Assembly (NCBI GenBank): GCA_021604865.1
Contig: BQJU01000011.1
Location: 62,001-126,000 of the forward strand
Source of the DNA: Saprospiraceae bacterium
GTDB taxonomy: Bacteria > Bacteroidota > Bacteroidia > Chitinophagales > Saprospiraceae
Direction of reading: 5' to 3'
DNA length: 64,000 bases
In this document: piece after piece, positions 44,807 to 53,548 of the stretch
Layout of the letters: the number at the start of each line of letters is the position of its first letter
Position numbering within the stretch: position 1 is the first letter of the stretch
Program-made: the position numbers and the translations under genes
The notes under the pieces: generated by a model
What the model was told of the DNA's origin: nothing
Seen by the model: the letters and a program-made list of their open reading frames with translations, nothing else
Databases searched by the model: none

Positions 44807-46024
44807 ATGAAACCCACAATAGCTATTCTATGCGGAGGGGGTCCTGCTCCGGGAATCAATACAGTCATTAGTTCTGTTGCCAAAATCTTTTTGAAAGACA
44901 ATTACCGGGTCATCGGTGTGCATGAAGGATACAAAGGATTATTTGCTGCTGAGCCCGAAATAAAGGAATTCGATTTTGATCATGCCGATCGCATATTCAG
45001 TCGGGGGGGATCAACATTGATCATGAGCAGGCACAAACCAAAGGATCATGAATTCAGCACTAAATTCTTTGTTGACAATAATGTAAAATTACTAGTGACC
45101 ATAGGTGGAGATGATACGGCAAGTACAGCCAATAGGATTTCAAAATTTCTGAATGGACACGATCTGGATGTCAAAAACATTCATGTACCAAAAACCATCG
45201 ACAATGACCTGCCGCTTCCGGATCGCAACCCTACTTTCGGATTCCATTCTGCCAAAGATGAAGGCGTAAAAATTGGTAATACCGTATACGAAGATGCCCG
45301 TACGAGTCAAAACTGGTTTGTAATATCTACCATGGGAAGATCTGCCGGACACCTGGCTTTTGGCATCGCCACTGCCTGTCATTTTCCTATGTTGATCATC
45401 CCAGAGATGTTTTACAATACAAAACCTACGCTGGATAAAATCGTCAACCTGATCATCTCTTCCATGATCAAAAGGAGGATCAGAGGGATCAATTACGGGG
45501 TAGCCCTGGTCAGCGAAGGCGTGTTTCATGTGATAGATGAAGAGGAAATAAAACGCTGTGGCATTCGCTTCACCTATGATGACCACGGACACCCGGAACT
45601 AGGCAATGTCAGCAAATCTCATATTTTTAATGTGCTGACTCAGGAAAGACTTAAAGAGCTGGATATCAAAATAAAGAGCCGCCCTGTAGAAATGGGCTAT
45701 GAACTGCGCTGTTGCCGTCCCATTGGTTTTGACCTTACTTTGTGTACACTGCTGGGCATTGGTGTCAAAAAACTCTACGATAATGGCATGTCCGGATGTA
45801 TTGTGAGTTCTAATTCTAAAGGAGATATTTCCCCCATGTTTTTATCAGAGATGGAGGATGAAATGGGTAAAATCCCGCCCCGCCTGGTGGATATGGATTC
45901 CGAAATTTCCAAATTGTGTTTTCAAAATCTACACTTCCTTACTGAAGCAGATTTTGGGGAGGTGCCTTTTCTGGAATCGCCGGAGGAGTTTGACTTTTTT
46001 AAGATATTGGAATGGGAGGAGTGA
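44807..46024 (+). CDS. 6-phosphofructokinase, PPi-dependent type
   Basis: 405 residues, PFK fold with GGGPAPGIN at 10-18. The nucleotide/PPi motif reads GGDD (100-103): an Asp in the second position is the known mark of pyrophosphate-using enzymes, where ATP enzymes have Gly. PKTIDND (128-134) supplies the Lys and the catalytic Asp; GRSAGHLAFGIA and the PIGFDLTLC segment complete the fructose-6-P site. It catalyses reversible phosphorylation of fructose-6-P with PPi. Length and start are normal for the family; the gene stands alone behind an inverted-repeat element. Confidence 0.88.
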   Translation: MKPTIAILCGGGPAPGINTVISSVAKIFLKDNYRVIGVHEGYKGLFAAEPEIKEFDFDHADRIFSRGGSTLIMSRHKPKDHEFSTKFFVDNNVKLLVTIGGDDTASTANRISKFLNGHDLDVKNIHVPKTIDNDLPLPDRNPTFGFHSAKDEGVKIGNTVYEDARTSQNWFVISTMGRSAGHLAFGIATACHFPMLIIPEMFYNTKPTLDKIVNLIISSMIKRRIRGINYGVALVSEGVFHVIDEEEIKRCGIRFTYDDHGHPELGNVSKSHIFNVLTQERLKELDIKIKSRPVEMGYELRCCRPIGFDLTLCTLLGIGVKKLYDNGMSGCIVSSNSKGDISPMFLSEMEDEMGKIPPRLVDMDSEISKLCFQNLHFLTEADFGEVPFLESPEEFDFFKILEWEE

Positions 46025-46115
46025 TTGGCGCGGAGACCAAATGACATAGAGAAAGGTGTAAGTAAGGGTTGCGTTTTTTTTCTTCCTTTATTCTTGTGGT
46101 GGGCAATAAAATTCT

Positions 46116-46460
46116 AATACGTGCGACTACGCTGTAGTCGAAGAACCGTAATGTTATGGCGTGCTAACGTATTTGGACCGCGCTGCGGTCCCTACTGGTG
46201 GTGGAAAATCGGGCAAGTGGAAGAGGTGTTCCACCCTAGTGTTTTGTGGTCTGTTTTATCCACAGTGATTTATTTAGCAATCTTGACCTCAGCGTTGCCA
46301 AACTAGGTTTGCTATTTGGTTGGTTTTTTCGATTCGACCGCAGCGCGCTATGGTTGAAACACATCTTTCAAAAACACCATCGCTTTGGACCACAGCGTGG
46401 TCAAACTAGGTTAGCAGAATGGTTCGCCTTTTGATTCGACCGCAGCGCGGTCGCACATTC
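46116..46460. repeat. REP-hairpin block A (full copy, ~345 bp)
   Basis: Starts AATACGTGCGACTACGCTGT and ends GCGCGGTCGCACATTC. It holds five small hairpins with the 3-base loops GCT or AGC: CGACTAC/GTAGTCG (46124-46140), GGACCGC/GCGGTCC (46175-46191), a decayed CGACCGC (46335), GACCAC/GTGGTC (46388-46402) and CGACCGC/GCGGTCG (46437-46453). The first two have loop GCT, the last three AGC, so the ends are inverted relative to each other (GTGCGAC... left, ...GTCGCAC right). It lies directly upstream of the IS200-like transposase gene. Confidence 0.85.
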
Positions 46461-46507
46461 TTTTGCCTAATATTTCCTCTTTCTTATCTTTATTAAAAAT
46501 CTCTGAT

Positions 46508-46969
46508 ATGGCAAACACCTACCGTAAAATGTACCTCCATGTAATTTTTGCTGTGAAAAACCGACAAGCTTTGTTACACAAATCCTGGAGGGCTGATCTT
46601 TTCAAATACATAGCCGGAATCATTAACAAAAGGGGACATTATTCTCTAGCTGTTAATGGCACAAATGATCATGTCCACCTCTTTTTTGATTACAAAGGGC
46701 ACGAATTGGTCGAAGATTTGGTCAGAGAAATCAAAAAAGCGTCCAATGATTATATTAAGGATAAAAAGCTCTCCCCTTCTAAATTTTCGTGGCAATCGGG
46801 GTATGGTGTATTTTCTCACGGCTACAGAGAAAAGAGCAGGGTAATGAATTATGTGATGAACCAAGAAGAGCATCATCGAAAGAAATCTTTTAGAGAAGAA
46901 TATTTGGCCTTCCTGAATTCTTATCAGGTTGAATTCAATGAAGGATATGTTTTTGAATTTTTTGATTGA
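46508..46969 (+). CDS. IS200-like tyrosine transposase associated with REP repeats (RAYT-like)
   Basis: 153 residues, chosen from ATG 46508; the in-frame ATG at 46463 adds 15 residues of repeat-edge sequence. It is a Y1 (HUH) transposase: HUH motif NDHVHLFF (His55, His57) and catalytic Tyr115 in VMNYVMNQEEHHRKKSF, which also carries the conserved Gln119. The enzyme cuts single-stranded DNA at hairpins through a 5'-phosphotyrosine. The three hairpin blocks around it (A, B, C) are the expected substrates of a RAYT, so it is probably a domesticated or active REP-spreading transposase. No TnpB gene is present. Confidence 0.85.
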   Translation: MANTYRKMYLHVIFAVKNRQALLHKSWRADLFKYIAGIINKRGHYSLAVNGTNDHVHLFFDYKGHELVEDLVREIKKASNDYIKDKKLSPSKFSWQSGYGVFSHGYREKSRVMNYVMNQEEHHRKKSFREEYLAFLNSYQVEFNEGYVFEFFD

Positions 46970-47226
46970 TTTTGGGGTGATGGAGAATACGTGCGACTAC
47001 GCTGTAGTCGAAGAACCGTAATGTTATGGCGTGCTAACGTATTTGGACCGCGCTGCGGTCCCTACTGGCGGTGGAAAGTCGGGCAAGTAGAAGAGGTGTT
47101 CCTCCCTGGTGTTTTGTGGATTGTTTTATCCATAGTGATTTATTTAGCAATCTTGGCCTCAGCGTTGCCTAACTAGGTTTGCCATTTGGTTGGTTTTTTG
47201 ATTGATTTTGGGTGGTAGAGAATACG
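46960..47226. repeat. ~234-bp tandem duplication across the transposase 3' end
   Basis: TTTTTTGATTGATTTTGGGG..GAGAATACGTGCG at 46960-46992, which includes the transposase stop codon, recurs at 47194-47226 after REP block B. The end of the gene plus block B therefore forms one 234-bp unit, and block C begins the next. Confidence 0.8.
46986..47193. repeat. REP-hairpin block B (left part only)
   Basis: Matches block A from AATACGTGCGACTACG to GGTTGGTTTTT with few changes, but lacks the right part with the AGC-loop hairpins. It directly follows the transposase stop codon. Confidence 0.85.
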
Positions 47227-47564
47227 TGCGACTACGCTGTAGTCGAAAAACCGTAACATTATGGCGTGCTAACGTATTTGGACCGCGCTGCGGTCCCTAC
47301 TGGCGGTGGAAAGTCGGGCAAGTGGAAGAGGTGTTCCTCCCTGGTGTTTTGCGGGCTGTTTCATCCACACTGATTTATTTAGCAATCTTGACCTCAGCGT
47401 TGCCAAACTAGGTTTGCGATTTGGTTGGTTTTTCGATTCGACCGCAGCGCGCTTTGGTTAGAACTCATCTTTCAAAAACACCATCGCTTTGGACCACAGC
47501 GTGGTCAAACTAGGTTAGCACAATGGTTCGTCTCTTGATTCGACCGCAGCGCGGTCGCACATTC
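47221..47564. repeat. REP-hairpin block C (full copy, 344 bp)
   Basis: Full-length relative of block A, same start and same end (GCGGTCGCACATTC), 95% alike by eye. Open frames of 61-69 codons in blocks A, B and C are by-products of the conserved repeat and not genes. Confidence 0.85.
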
Positions 47565-47641
47565 AAAAGTTAGGAGCGCTTTTGGAAATTAGCAGAGCCA
47601 AGAGATATTTTTATTAGAAGGGAATAAGCAGCAGCAGTACC

Positions 47642-48064
47642 TTATTTATTAGCAGAGCTAATGGATTGATCGACTAAAGGAGCTGCACTTGCAGGCTGAA
47701 CGGCAGCTGTTTTTTTAGGGGCAAGTTTTATGACCAGGCCAGTGATTCTTTTAGAAGTAGAAGGAATGATTTTCTCTGCATACTCTAGGAATTGTTCCTT
47801 CTTGATGAGGATTTCTAATGGTTTGCCTTCTTTTGCATTGAATTGTAAATGAAAGCTACCATCCTTTTTAGTCGGTTCAAAATAACGAACTCCATCCACC
47901 TCATCTTTGTCCAGGATTACATCTGCACCATAAATCGGTTGATTATTGCTATCAACTACGAAACCTTCAACTTCGAAAGATACCTCCGCATTCATAAATG
48001 AAAAAAACAGAACCGCAAAAAAGGTAATCAATGTGATGGGAAATAATAAGTATAACTTCTTCAT
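47642..48064 (-). CDS. Exported protein with carboxypeptidase-regulatory-like domain
   Basis: 140 residues. An N-terminal hydrophobic segment (LYLLFPITLITFFAVLFFSFMNA) acts as signal or anchor. The rest is one CarboxypepD_reg-like beta-sandwich (EVEGFVVDSNNQPIYGADVILDK...SFHLQFNAKEGK), a common module of Bacteroidota envelope proteins, followed by a Pro/Ala-rich tail. A second small gene with a similar order (membrane segment, then sandwich) lies nearby at 48247. Function unknown. Confidence 0.6.
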   Translation of the reverse strand: MKKLYLLFPITLITFFAVLFFSFMNAEVSFEVEGFVVDSNNQPIYGADVILDKDEVDGVRYFEPTKKDGSFHLQFNAKEGKPLEILIKKEQFLEYAEKIIPSTSKRITGLVIKLAPKKTAAVQPASAAPLVDQSISSANK

Positions 48065-48163
48065 AAGAGGATAATCAGGGTTAAGGCATACTATTATTAA
48101 AGACCGTAAGTTATGGGTAAATACTTAACAAATCAAGTTTAATATCAATATTTAACACATTGA

Positions 48164-48239
48164 GGGCTTGTTTGGAGGCCAACCATCTGGCAGCAAAGGA
48201 TCACTTTTCGCTACAAAAGCCGACCTCTAAACAAGCTCT
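48164..48239. repeat. Inverted-repeat element (GCTTGTTTGGAGGCC family)
   Basis: Left arm GGGCTTGTTTGGAGGCC (48164-48180) and right arm GACCTCTAAACAAGCTCT (48222-48239) are inverted copies around a ~40-base centre. Located between the two small minus-strand envelope genes. Confidence 0.65.
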
Positions 48240-48246
48240 GAGAAAG

Positions 48247-48708
48247 CTAGAATTTTTTGGTTATCAGGACAAATCCTGTAGAAATTTTAGGGTTTGAGTC
48301 TAATGGAACGTAAACTAATTTTTCCTGAGGGACATGCAAATCGGAGGCACAGGTAAGTAAGACAAACTTGTCTTTTCGCCTCACTCTGATCGTTTTTTTC
48401 CCTATCCCATTTCTATTGGTGTAAAATAGATGACGAGTATCCTGGACAAAAATTTCGGCATTTTCAATAGGGTCTGCCCATTCATTCAGTACTTCAACTT
48501 CTATGGTAAAACTAATATATGGATTGTCGATAAGATTATACGTCAAATACGTTAAACCAAGTATCAATGCCCCAGTACCGATTTTTACAACCGTTGATTC
48601 CCAAATTTTCTTTAGCAATCCAATAAAATAAGCAACCCAAGTATCCTTTTTTCCGGTCTTATCCGTTTTTCTTTTTTTTGGATTATATGGCCTTTTTCTT
48701 TTTCCCAA
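48247..48708 (-). CDS. Membrane-anchored protein with beta-sandwich domain
   Basis: 153 residues. A very basic N-terminus (MGKRKRPYNPKKRKTDKTGKK), one transmembrane helix (~41-62, VVKIGTGALILGLTYLTYNLI), then a beta-rich domain (FTIEVEVLNEWADPIENAEIFVQDTRHLFYTNRNG) similar in outline to carboxypeptidase-regulatory modules. No family name is assured. The stop lies just after an inverted-repeat element. Confidence 0.55.
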   Translation of the reverse strand: MGKRKRPYNPKKRKTDKTGKKDTWVAYFIGLLKKIWESTVVKIGTGALILGLTYLTYNLIDNPYISFTIEVEVLNEWADPIENAEIFVQDTRHLFYTNRNGIGKKTIRVRRKDKFVLLTCASDLHVPQEKLVYVPLDSNPKISTGFVLITKKF

Positions 48709-48829
48709 GATAACCTACGTTTTTATGGATTTCAAAATACAAGTATTTTTTCAAATTACCTGTTTCCCATTATAAAGACGAGGTTTCTTCTACTATTTCC
48801 TTCTTTTTTTCGACGATAATTAGATTATG

Positions 48830-49816
48830 TTAACTCATATTCGTTCCAGCCTGTTTATTATACTTATTTCTATACTCAATAGGCGTCAAACCGGTGATCT
48901 TTTTGAATACCGAACGGAAGGCTTTGGTATCGGTATAACCTACGTCAAACATAACTTCGTTGATGTTTTTTCGACTCAGTTCGAAACTTCGTTTTGCGGC
49001 TTCTATTTTTACCCTTTGCATGTATTCCACTACGGTGTTGTTAGTCGCTTGTTTAAATCGGCGCTCCAGACTTCTGCGGCCCAGAGCCAGCTGGCCGGCC
49101 AACTGATCTACGGTGATTTTCTCAGGATAATTGGTTTCAATAAATTCTTGGGCTTTTTTCACCTCTTCGTCGTTGTGGTCTTTCTGGCCGTTAAACATCA
49201 TAAAGGCTGCCTGGCTTTCCCGGTCGATGTCGATAGCAAAATATTTGGAGGCCAGAATGGCTGTATCGCGGTCGGTATATTTCTCTACCAAATAAAGGAG
49301 CAAGTTCCAGTAGGAGTTGGCACCTCCACTGGAATAGAGCCTCTGCTCCTCCGTAATGATGCTGCCATCCACCAGGTCCACTTCCGGGAAAAGGTTTCTA
49401 AATTCATTGGCAAAAGCCCAATGCGTAGAACATTGTCTCCCATTCAATAACCCTGTTGATGCCAACAAAAAAGCACCCACGCAGAGCGAAGCCACCTCCG
49501 TTCCTTTGTTGTAATGACTAATGATCCAGGGAATGGCTTCCCGGTTTAATTCCAAAGCCTTTTGCATATCCCCAAAAAGCGCCGGAATGATAATCAGATC
49601 CGTCTTTTTTACCTCATTTAACAGCTTGTCGGTATGCACGGAAAAGACTCCTTGCTGTAGCCTGATCTCTTTGGATTGGCCTACCAATTGCACATCAAAT
49701 AACGGCGCTTTACCTGATGTCTGTAAAAATTGATTCACCGCTGTAAACAAGTAGCGCGGATCAGCTACCGCCTCTAATACGGCAGATTCGGGAACTAAGA
49801 TGGATACACTTTTCAT
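48830..49816 (-). CDS. GlxA-type transcriptional regulator (DJ-1/PfpI-like domain plus AraC HTH)
   Basis: 328 residues. The N-terminal ~190 residues are a DJ-1/PfpI class-I-amidotransferase-like sensor domain (DLIIIPALFGDM, ASLCVGAFLLASTGLL with a Cys at the nucleophile elbow), the C-terminal ~100 residues an AraC/XylS double HTH (ITVDQLAGQLALGRRSLERRFKQ and INEVMFDVGYTDTKAFRSVFKKITGLTPIEYR). It is a cytosolic regulator of unknown signal. It is divergent from the VOC protein gene, 109 bases away, which it may control. Confidence 0.9.
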   Translation of the reverse strand: MKSVSILVPESAVLEAVADPRYLFTAVNQFLQTSGKAPLFDVQLVGQSKEIRLQQGVFSVHTDKLLNEVKKTDLIIIPALFGDMQKALELNREAIPWIISHYNKGTEVASLCVGAFLLASTGLLNGRQCSTHWAFANEFRNLFPEVDLVDGSIITEEQRLYSSGGANSYWNLLLYLVEKYTDRDTAILASKYFAIDIDRESQAAFMMFNGQKDHNDEEVKKAQEFIETNYPEKITVDQLAGQLALGRRSLERRFKQATNNTVVEYMQRVKIEAAKRSFELSRKNINEVMFDVGYTDTKAFRSVFKKITGLTPIEYRNKYNKQAGTNMS

Positions 49817-49925
49817 AAGGCAAAGTTAATGGTTCTTCTTGTCGGATTCAACCCTTATAGTTGACGTTTTTGCACCGCCTTTATTTCATTTTACTGCTGC
49901 AATTTTGTGTAATAAAAACAGCATA

Positions 49926-50348
49926 ATGCAAATCAACCCCTATTTGACATTTAATGGCAATTGCAGGGAAGCCATGACCTTCTATAACGATTGTTTAGGT
50001 GGAACACTCACTTTGCAAACCATTGGCGAAAGCCCCATATCGGAAAAGATACCTGGCACAATGAAAAATGCGATCCTTCAAGCCACCCTCAAAAAAGGCG
50101 CACTGGTATTATTGGCCACGGATATGGTCAATGGCCGTGGGCTAAAAAAAGGCAATTCTGTTTCTCTATTGCTGGAGTGTAGCAGCGAGGAGGAGATCAG
50201 GAGGGTTTATTATAAACTTTCAGAGGGAGGCAAGACCGTACATCGACTAGAGGAAACTTTCTGGGGCGCGTTGTTTGGTGGATTGACTGATAAATATGGC
50301 AATCAATGGCTACTGAATTATAATAGAGTTGTTTCGCAGGGGCCATGA
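49926..50348 (+). CDS. VOC/PhnB-family (glyoxalase-like) protein
   Basis: 140 residues, start at 49926 because the family begins MQINPYLTFNGNCREAMTFYNDCLGG. PhnB-type features: FYxxxLGG, the MKNAILQATLKKGALVLLATD segment and the end FWGALFGGLTDKYGNQWLLNYN. Such small proteins bind metals or small molecules; many lack a known substrate. The last codons (RVVSQGP and the stop) are encoded by the left arm of the inverted-repeat element at 50325. Divergent from the GlxA-type regulator. Confidence 0.85.
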   Translation: MQINPYLTFNGNCREAMTFYNDCLGGTLTLQTIGESPISEKIPGTMKNAILQATLKKGALVLLATDMVNGRGLKKGNSVSLLLECSSEEEIRRVYYKLSEGGKTVHRLEETFWGALFGGLTDKYGNQWLLNYNRVVSQGP

Positions 50349-50486
50349 CAGGGTTAAAACGGATCTTTTTTTCCCACTTTTCGCCTTTCTTTCGTTGCGT
50401 AGCTGGGCTATGCGCCTCAATAAAGGCTGCAATTGAAAAAAAAATCTCTCGTTTTTCCCACCGCCCTGCCCCTGCGAAACAACTCT
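50325..50486. repeat. 162-bp element with perfect 19-bp terminal inverted repeats
   Basis: AGAGTTGTTTCGCAGGGGC (50325-50343) is the exact reverse complement of 50468-50486. The centre is GC/T-mixed with no gene. The left arm contains the end of the VOC gene. Degenerate relatives: 1153-1211 and the half copy at 22579-22596. MITE-like size and structure. Confidence 0.8.
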
Positions 50487-50541
50487 AATAAACAACAAGA
50501 GCAATAACAATACGATTTCCTAATTTTGAAATTTTAATAAA

Positions 50542-50931
50542 ATGAAAAAGGCTAAAATTTTTTATTGGACCTCTACCATTATCTTTGCATTCCTTATGTT
50601 TATGGACGGCATTGGTGGCATCACCAGGCAAGAGGCGGGTGTTGAAATCATGAAACATCTTGGTTATCCAATTTATTTTTTGAGTATTGTCGGCACTGCA
50701 AAAATTTTGGGCGCGATGGCTATTGTACAAAACAAATTTAAAGCCATTAAAGAATGGGCTTATGCCGGATTCGTCATCAACTTTATTGGGGCATTTGCGT
50801 CAAGAGCATTTATGGGTGATAGTACTTTTGAAACTGTATTTCCGTTAATCGCATTAGCCATAACCTTTATTCCATATTTTGCATGGAAAAAATATGAACA
50901 AGTGCACCTCGTTCCTTCATCCGTAGGATAA
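50542..50931 (+). CDS. DoxX-like four-helix membrane protein
   Basis: 129 residues with four transmembrane helices (~8-26, 47-65, 71-90, 95-112), of the DoxX-like family (KIFYWTSTIIFAFLMFMDGIGGI, IMKHLGYPIYFLSIVGTAKILGAMAIV). It is preceded by the inverted-repeat element at 50325. Function unknown; DoxX-like proteins are linked to quinone/thiol chemistry in some bacteria. Confidence 0.8.
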   Translation: MKKAKIFYWTSTIIFAFLMFMDGIGGITRQEAGVEIMKHLGYPIYFLSIVGTAKILGAMAIVQNKFKAIKEWAYAGFVINFIGAFASRAFMGDSTFETVFPLIALAITFIPYFAWKKYEQVHLVPSSVG

Positions 50932-51040
50932 ACAAACTCTAAGTGCATAAGCTATTATTATTTTGAAAATAAAAGAAAAATAAATATTGATAATGGCCAT
51001 AATCTCTTAGTTTAGCTATTGCGTAAAACAAAGCGAAACT

Positions 51041-53548
51041 ATGGCCAAAGCAAACAAAAGCAGCAACAAAAAGAAATCCAAAGCCAAACGCGTCAGTTAT
51101 TACAAACAGCCTGAGGAAATGACCCTTCGGCAATGGCAGATGAATCTACGTCAGCAATTTGGCAAGGAACAGAATTTCACACTTACCAATGAAGGCCAGC
51201 ATGCCGTGTGGTCTGATTTCATGGTAGGCAATCCAGCTAGCAACAGTACTTATCGTGTTGCCATTCGCGGTACAGCGCCCGGTGATAATTTCTGTGAATG
51301 CCTCGACTTTCGCACCAATGGCCTGGGCTCTTGTAAACATATTGAGTGGGCATTACACAAACTCCAGCATACCTACGGCAACAAACAACATTTCCGTAAG
51401 CCGCCACCGGAACGAACCTATAGCTCCATATATCTGGAGTATGGAGAAACCCGACGTATACGATTGCGTTTCGGGACGGAGCAAAAGGAGGCACTAGTGA
51501 AACTCGCCAATATTTATTTTGATGACGAGCAAGTGCTCTATGATCATGCTTATCTGGAATTCGATCAATTTCTTGAAAAGGCGCGCGCCATTGCGCCCAC
51601 TTTTCGCTGCTATCCGGATGCGCTTGATTTTGTCATTCAAAAAAGAGCTGATGAACGTAGAGGTCAGATGGCTGATGCACTGACAGCAAAACTCAATAGT
51701 TTTAAAGGGCTTTTAAAGACCGATTTATTTCCCTACCAGCGTGAAGGCGTCATTTTTGCTTTTCGAGCCGGACGTTGTTTGCTGGCCGATGAAATGGGAT
51801 TGGGGAAAACCCTGGAAGCTATTGCTACGGCAGAATTGTATCGTCGTGAGCTCGGCATTAGCTCCATTATCATTGTCTGCCCGACGTCGCTAAAATATCA
51901 GTGGCGGGCTGAAATCCGCAAATTTACGGATAGCAGTGTACACGTGGTGGAGGGACCTGCACACAAAAGGCGGGAGCAGTACAAGGACCCTGAATATTTT
52001 TATAAAATACTGACATACAATGTTGTAGCGCGCGACTATCATTACCTCAATGCTGCTGCGCCTGACCTCATCATTCTCGATGAAGCACAGCGCATCAAAA
52101 ACTGGGACACCAAAATATCGCGGGCAGTCAAACGTTTGGAAGCGCCCTACCGGATGGCATTAACCGGCACTCCGCTGGAAAATAAATTGGAAGACCTCTA
52201 CTCTATCGTACAATTCCTGGACCAGTATCTACTTGGACCGCTTTACCTGCTCTTGTACCGGCATCAGGCAAAAGACGATAATGGAATTGTGCGTGGCTAT
52301 AGAAACCTGAAGGAGGTTTATGACAAGCTGAAAGGAGTGATGATTCGCAGGCGGAAGCGCGATGTACTCAAACAGCTGCCGGAACGTATTGACCAGCAGC
52401 TTCTGGTACCGATGACACCACGGCAATTGGAACTTCACAACAGTTTTGATGCCGATGTAGCGCAACTGGTAGCCAAATGGCATAGGATGGGGTTTTTGAA
52501 TGAAACCGACCGGAACCGGCTGCTCAGTTGTCTCAACCTGATGCGCATGTCCTGCAACAGCACTTACCTGGTTGATCAGCAAACCCGGCACGACACCAAA
52601 ATTGATGAATTGTTTTATATCCTTGAAGAACGTTTGGCTGAACCCGGAGAGAGTGTAGTTGTCTTTAGTCAATGGGAGCGTATGACCCGACTTGTTTCCC
52701 AGGAATTAGAGGAGCGAAATATTGAATTTGCCTATTTGCACGGTGGTATCCCAAGCACCAAACGAGGGGATTTGCTCGACCGCTTTCGGGAGGATGAAAA
52801 CTGTCGGGTATTCCTATCTACTGATGCGGGTGGAGTTGGCCTGAACCTACAAAAAGCCTCCCTCGTTGTCAACCTCGACCTGCCTTGGAATCCCGCCGTC
52901 TTAGAGCAACGTATCGGTCGGGTATATCGAATCGGTCAGAACCGGCAAGTACAGGTTGTCAACCTCATTTCCGAGGGCACCATAGAACACCGGATGTTAT
53001 TTACCCTGAATTTCAAATCCTCGCTGGCAGAAGCTGTATTGGATACCGCCCAGGATAGTGTATTTATGGGCGACCGGAAGTTTAAAGACTTTATGGAAAA
53101 CCTGGAGCGCGTTAAAGAAACCATGATTCCCGAAGAGGTTCCTGCTGAAGCCAGCAGCGACCTCAATCTGGAAACGGCCCCTACCCCCTCTGGCACCGAT
53201 CTGGATATTATCGAAGAAGGAGCCATAGTGGAGCCATGGTGGCAAGGTGAAGAAGATGATCCATTGGAAGCCACCAGAACAGCCAACGAACGCACTCCTC
53301 CTGGCGAAAGGCAGCCAGCTTCACAACCCCAAGGCAGCGCAGCCAGCCTGCTCAGTGAAGGTGTCAGTTTCCTCAGCCGCTTGTCACAAACTTTATCAGA
53401 TGAACAGGCCACAAAAAGGCTAGTCGACGAAATTGTTGAAAAGGATGAAAAATCTGGGCAAACTTATCTAAAAATCCCTGTGGAAAGCTCCGAGATGGTA
53501 CAAAATGCGGTGAAGTTGTTGGGCGGGTTGTTGAGTAAGTTGGGGTAG
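51041..53548 (+). CDS. SWIM zinc-finger SNF2-family helicase
   Basis: 835 residues. A basic N-terminus, a SWIM zinc motif (NFCECLDFRTNGLGSCKH: Cys85, Cys87, Cys98, His100), an N-terminal helical part, then the SNF2 translocase: DEMGLGKT (250-257), DEAQ (347-350), and the second RecA half with VVFSQWERM, STDAGGVGLNLQKAS and QRIGRVYRIGQ. An acidic Pro-rich linker and a ~80-residue helical tail close it. It translocates on DNA or remodels protein-DNA complexes. It lies 352 bases upstream of the Wadjet operon and may belong to the same defence locus; it is not one of the four standard jet genes. Confidence 0.9.
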   Translation: MAKANKSSNKKKSKAKRVSYYKQPEEMTLRQWQMNLRQQFGKEQNFTLTNEGQHAVWSDFMVGNPASNSTYRVAIRGTAPGDNFCECLDFRTNGLGSCKHIEWALHKLQHTYGNKQHFRKPPPERTYSSIYLEYGETRRIRLRFGTEQKEALVKLANIYFDDEQVLYDHAYLEFDQFLEKARAIAPTFRCYPDALDFVIQKRADERRGQMADALTAKLNSFKGLLKTDLFPYQREGVIFAFRAGRCLLADEMGLGKTLEAIATAELYRRELGISSIIIVCPTSLKYQWRAEIRKFTDSSVHVVEGPAHKRREQYKDPEYFYKILTYNVVARDYHYLNAAAPDLIILDEAQRIKNWDTKISRAVKRLEAPYRMALTGTPLENKLEDLYSIVQFLDQYLLGPLYLLLYRHQAKDDNGIVRGYRNLKEVYDKLKGVMIRRRKRDVLKQLPERIDQQLLVPMTPRQLELHNSFDADVAQLVAKWHRMGFLNETDRNRLLSCLNLMRMSCNSTYLVDQQTRHDTKIDELFYILEERLAEPGESVVVFSQWERMTRLVSQELEERNIEFAYLHGGIPSTKRGDLLDRFREDENCRVFLSTDAGGVGLNLQKASLVVNLDLPWNPAVLEQRIGRVYRIGQNRQVQVVNLISEGTIEHRMLFTLNFKSSLAEAVLDTAQDSVFMGDRKFKDFMENLERVKETMIPEEVPAEASSDLNLETAPTPSGTDLDIIEEGAIVEPWWQGEEDDPLEATRTANERTPPGERQPASQPQGSAASLLSEGVSFLSRLSQTLSDEQATKRLVDEIVEKDEKSGQTYLKIPVESSEMVQNAVKLLGGLLSKLG

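Noticed and set aside
46121-47411. Three similar 61-69-codon plus-strand frames
   Set aside because: They arise from conserved REP blocks A, B and C; their similarity reflects repeat DNA rather than protein selection.
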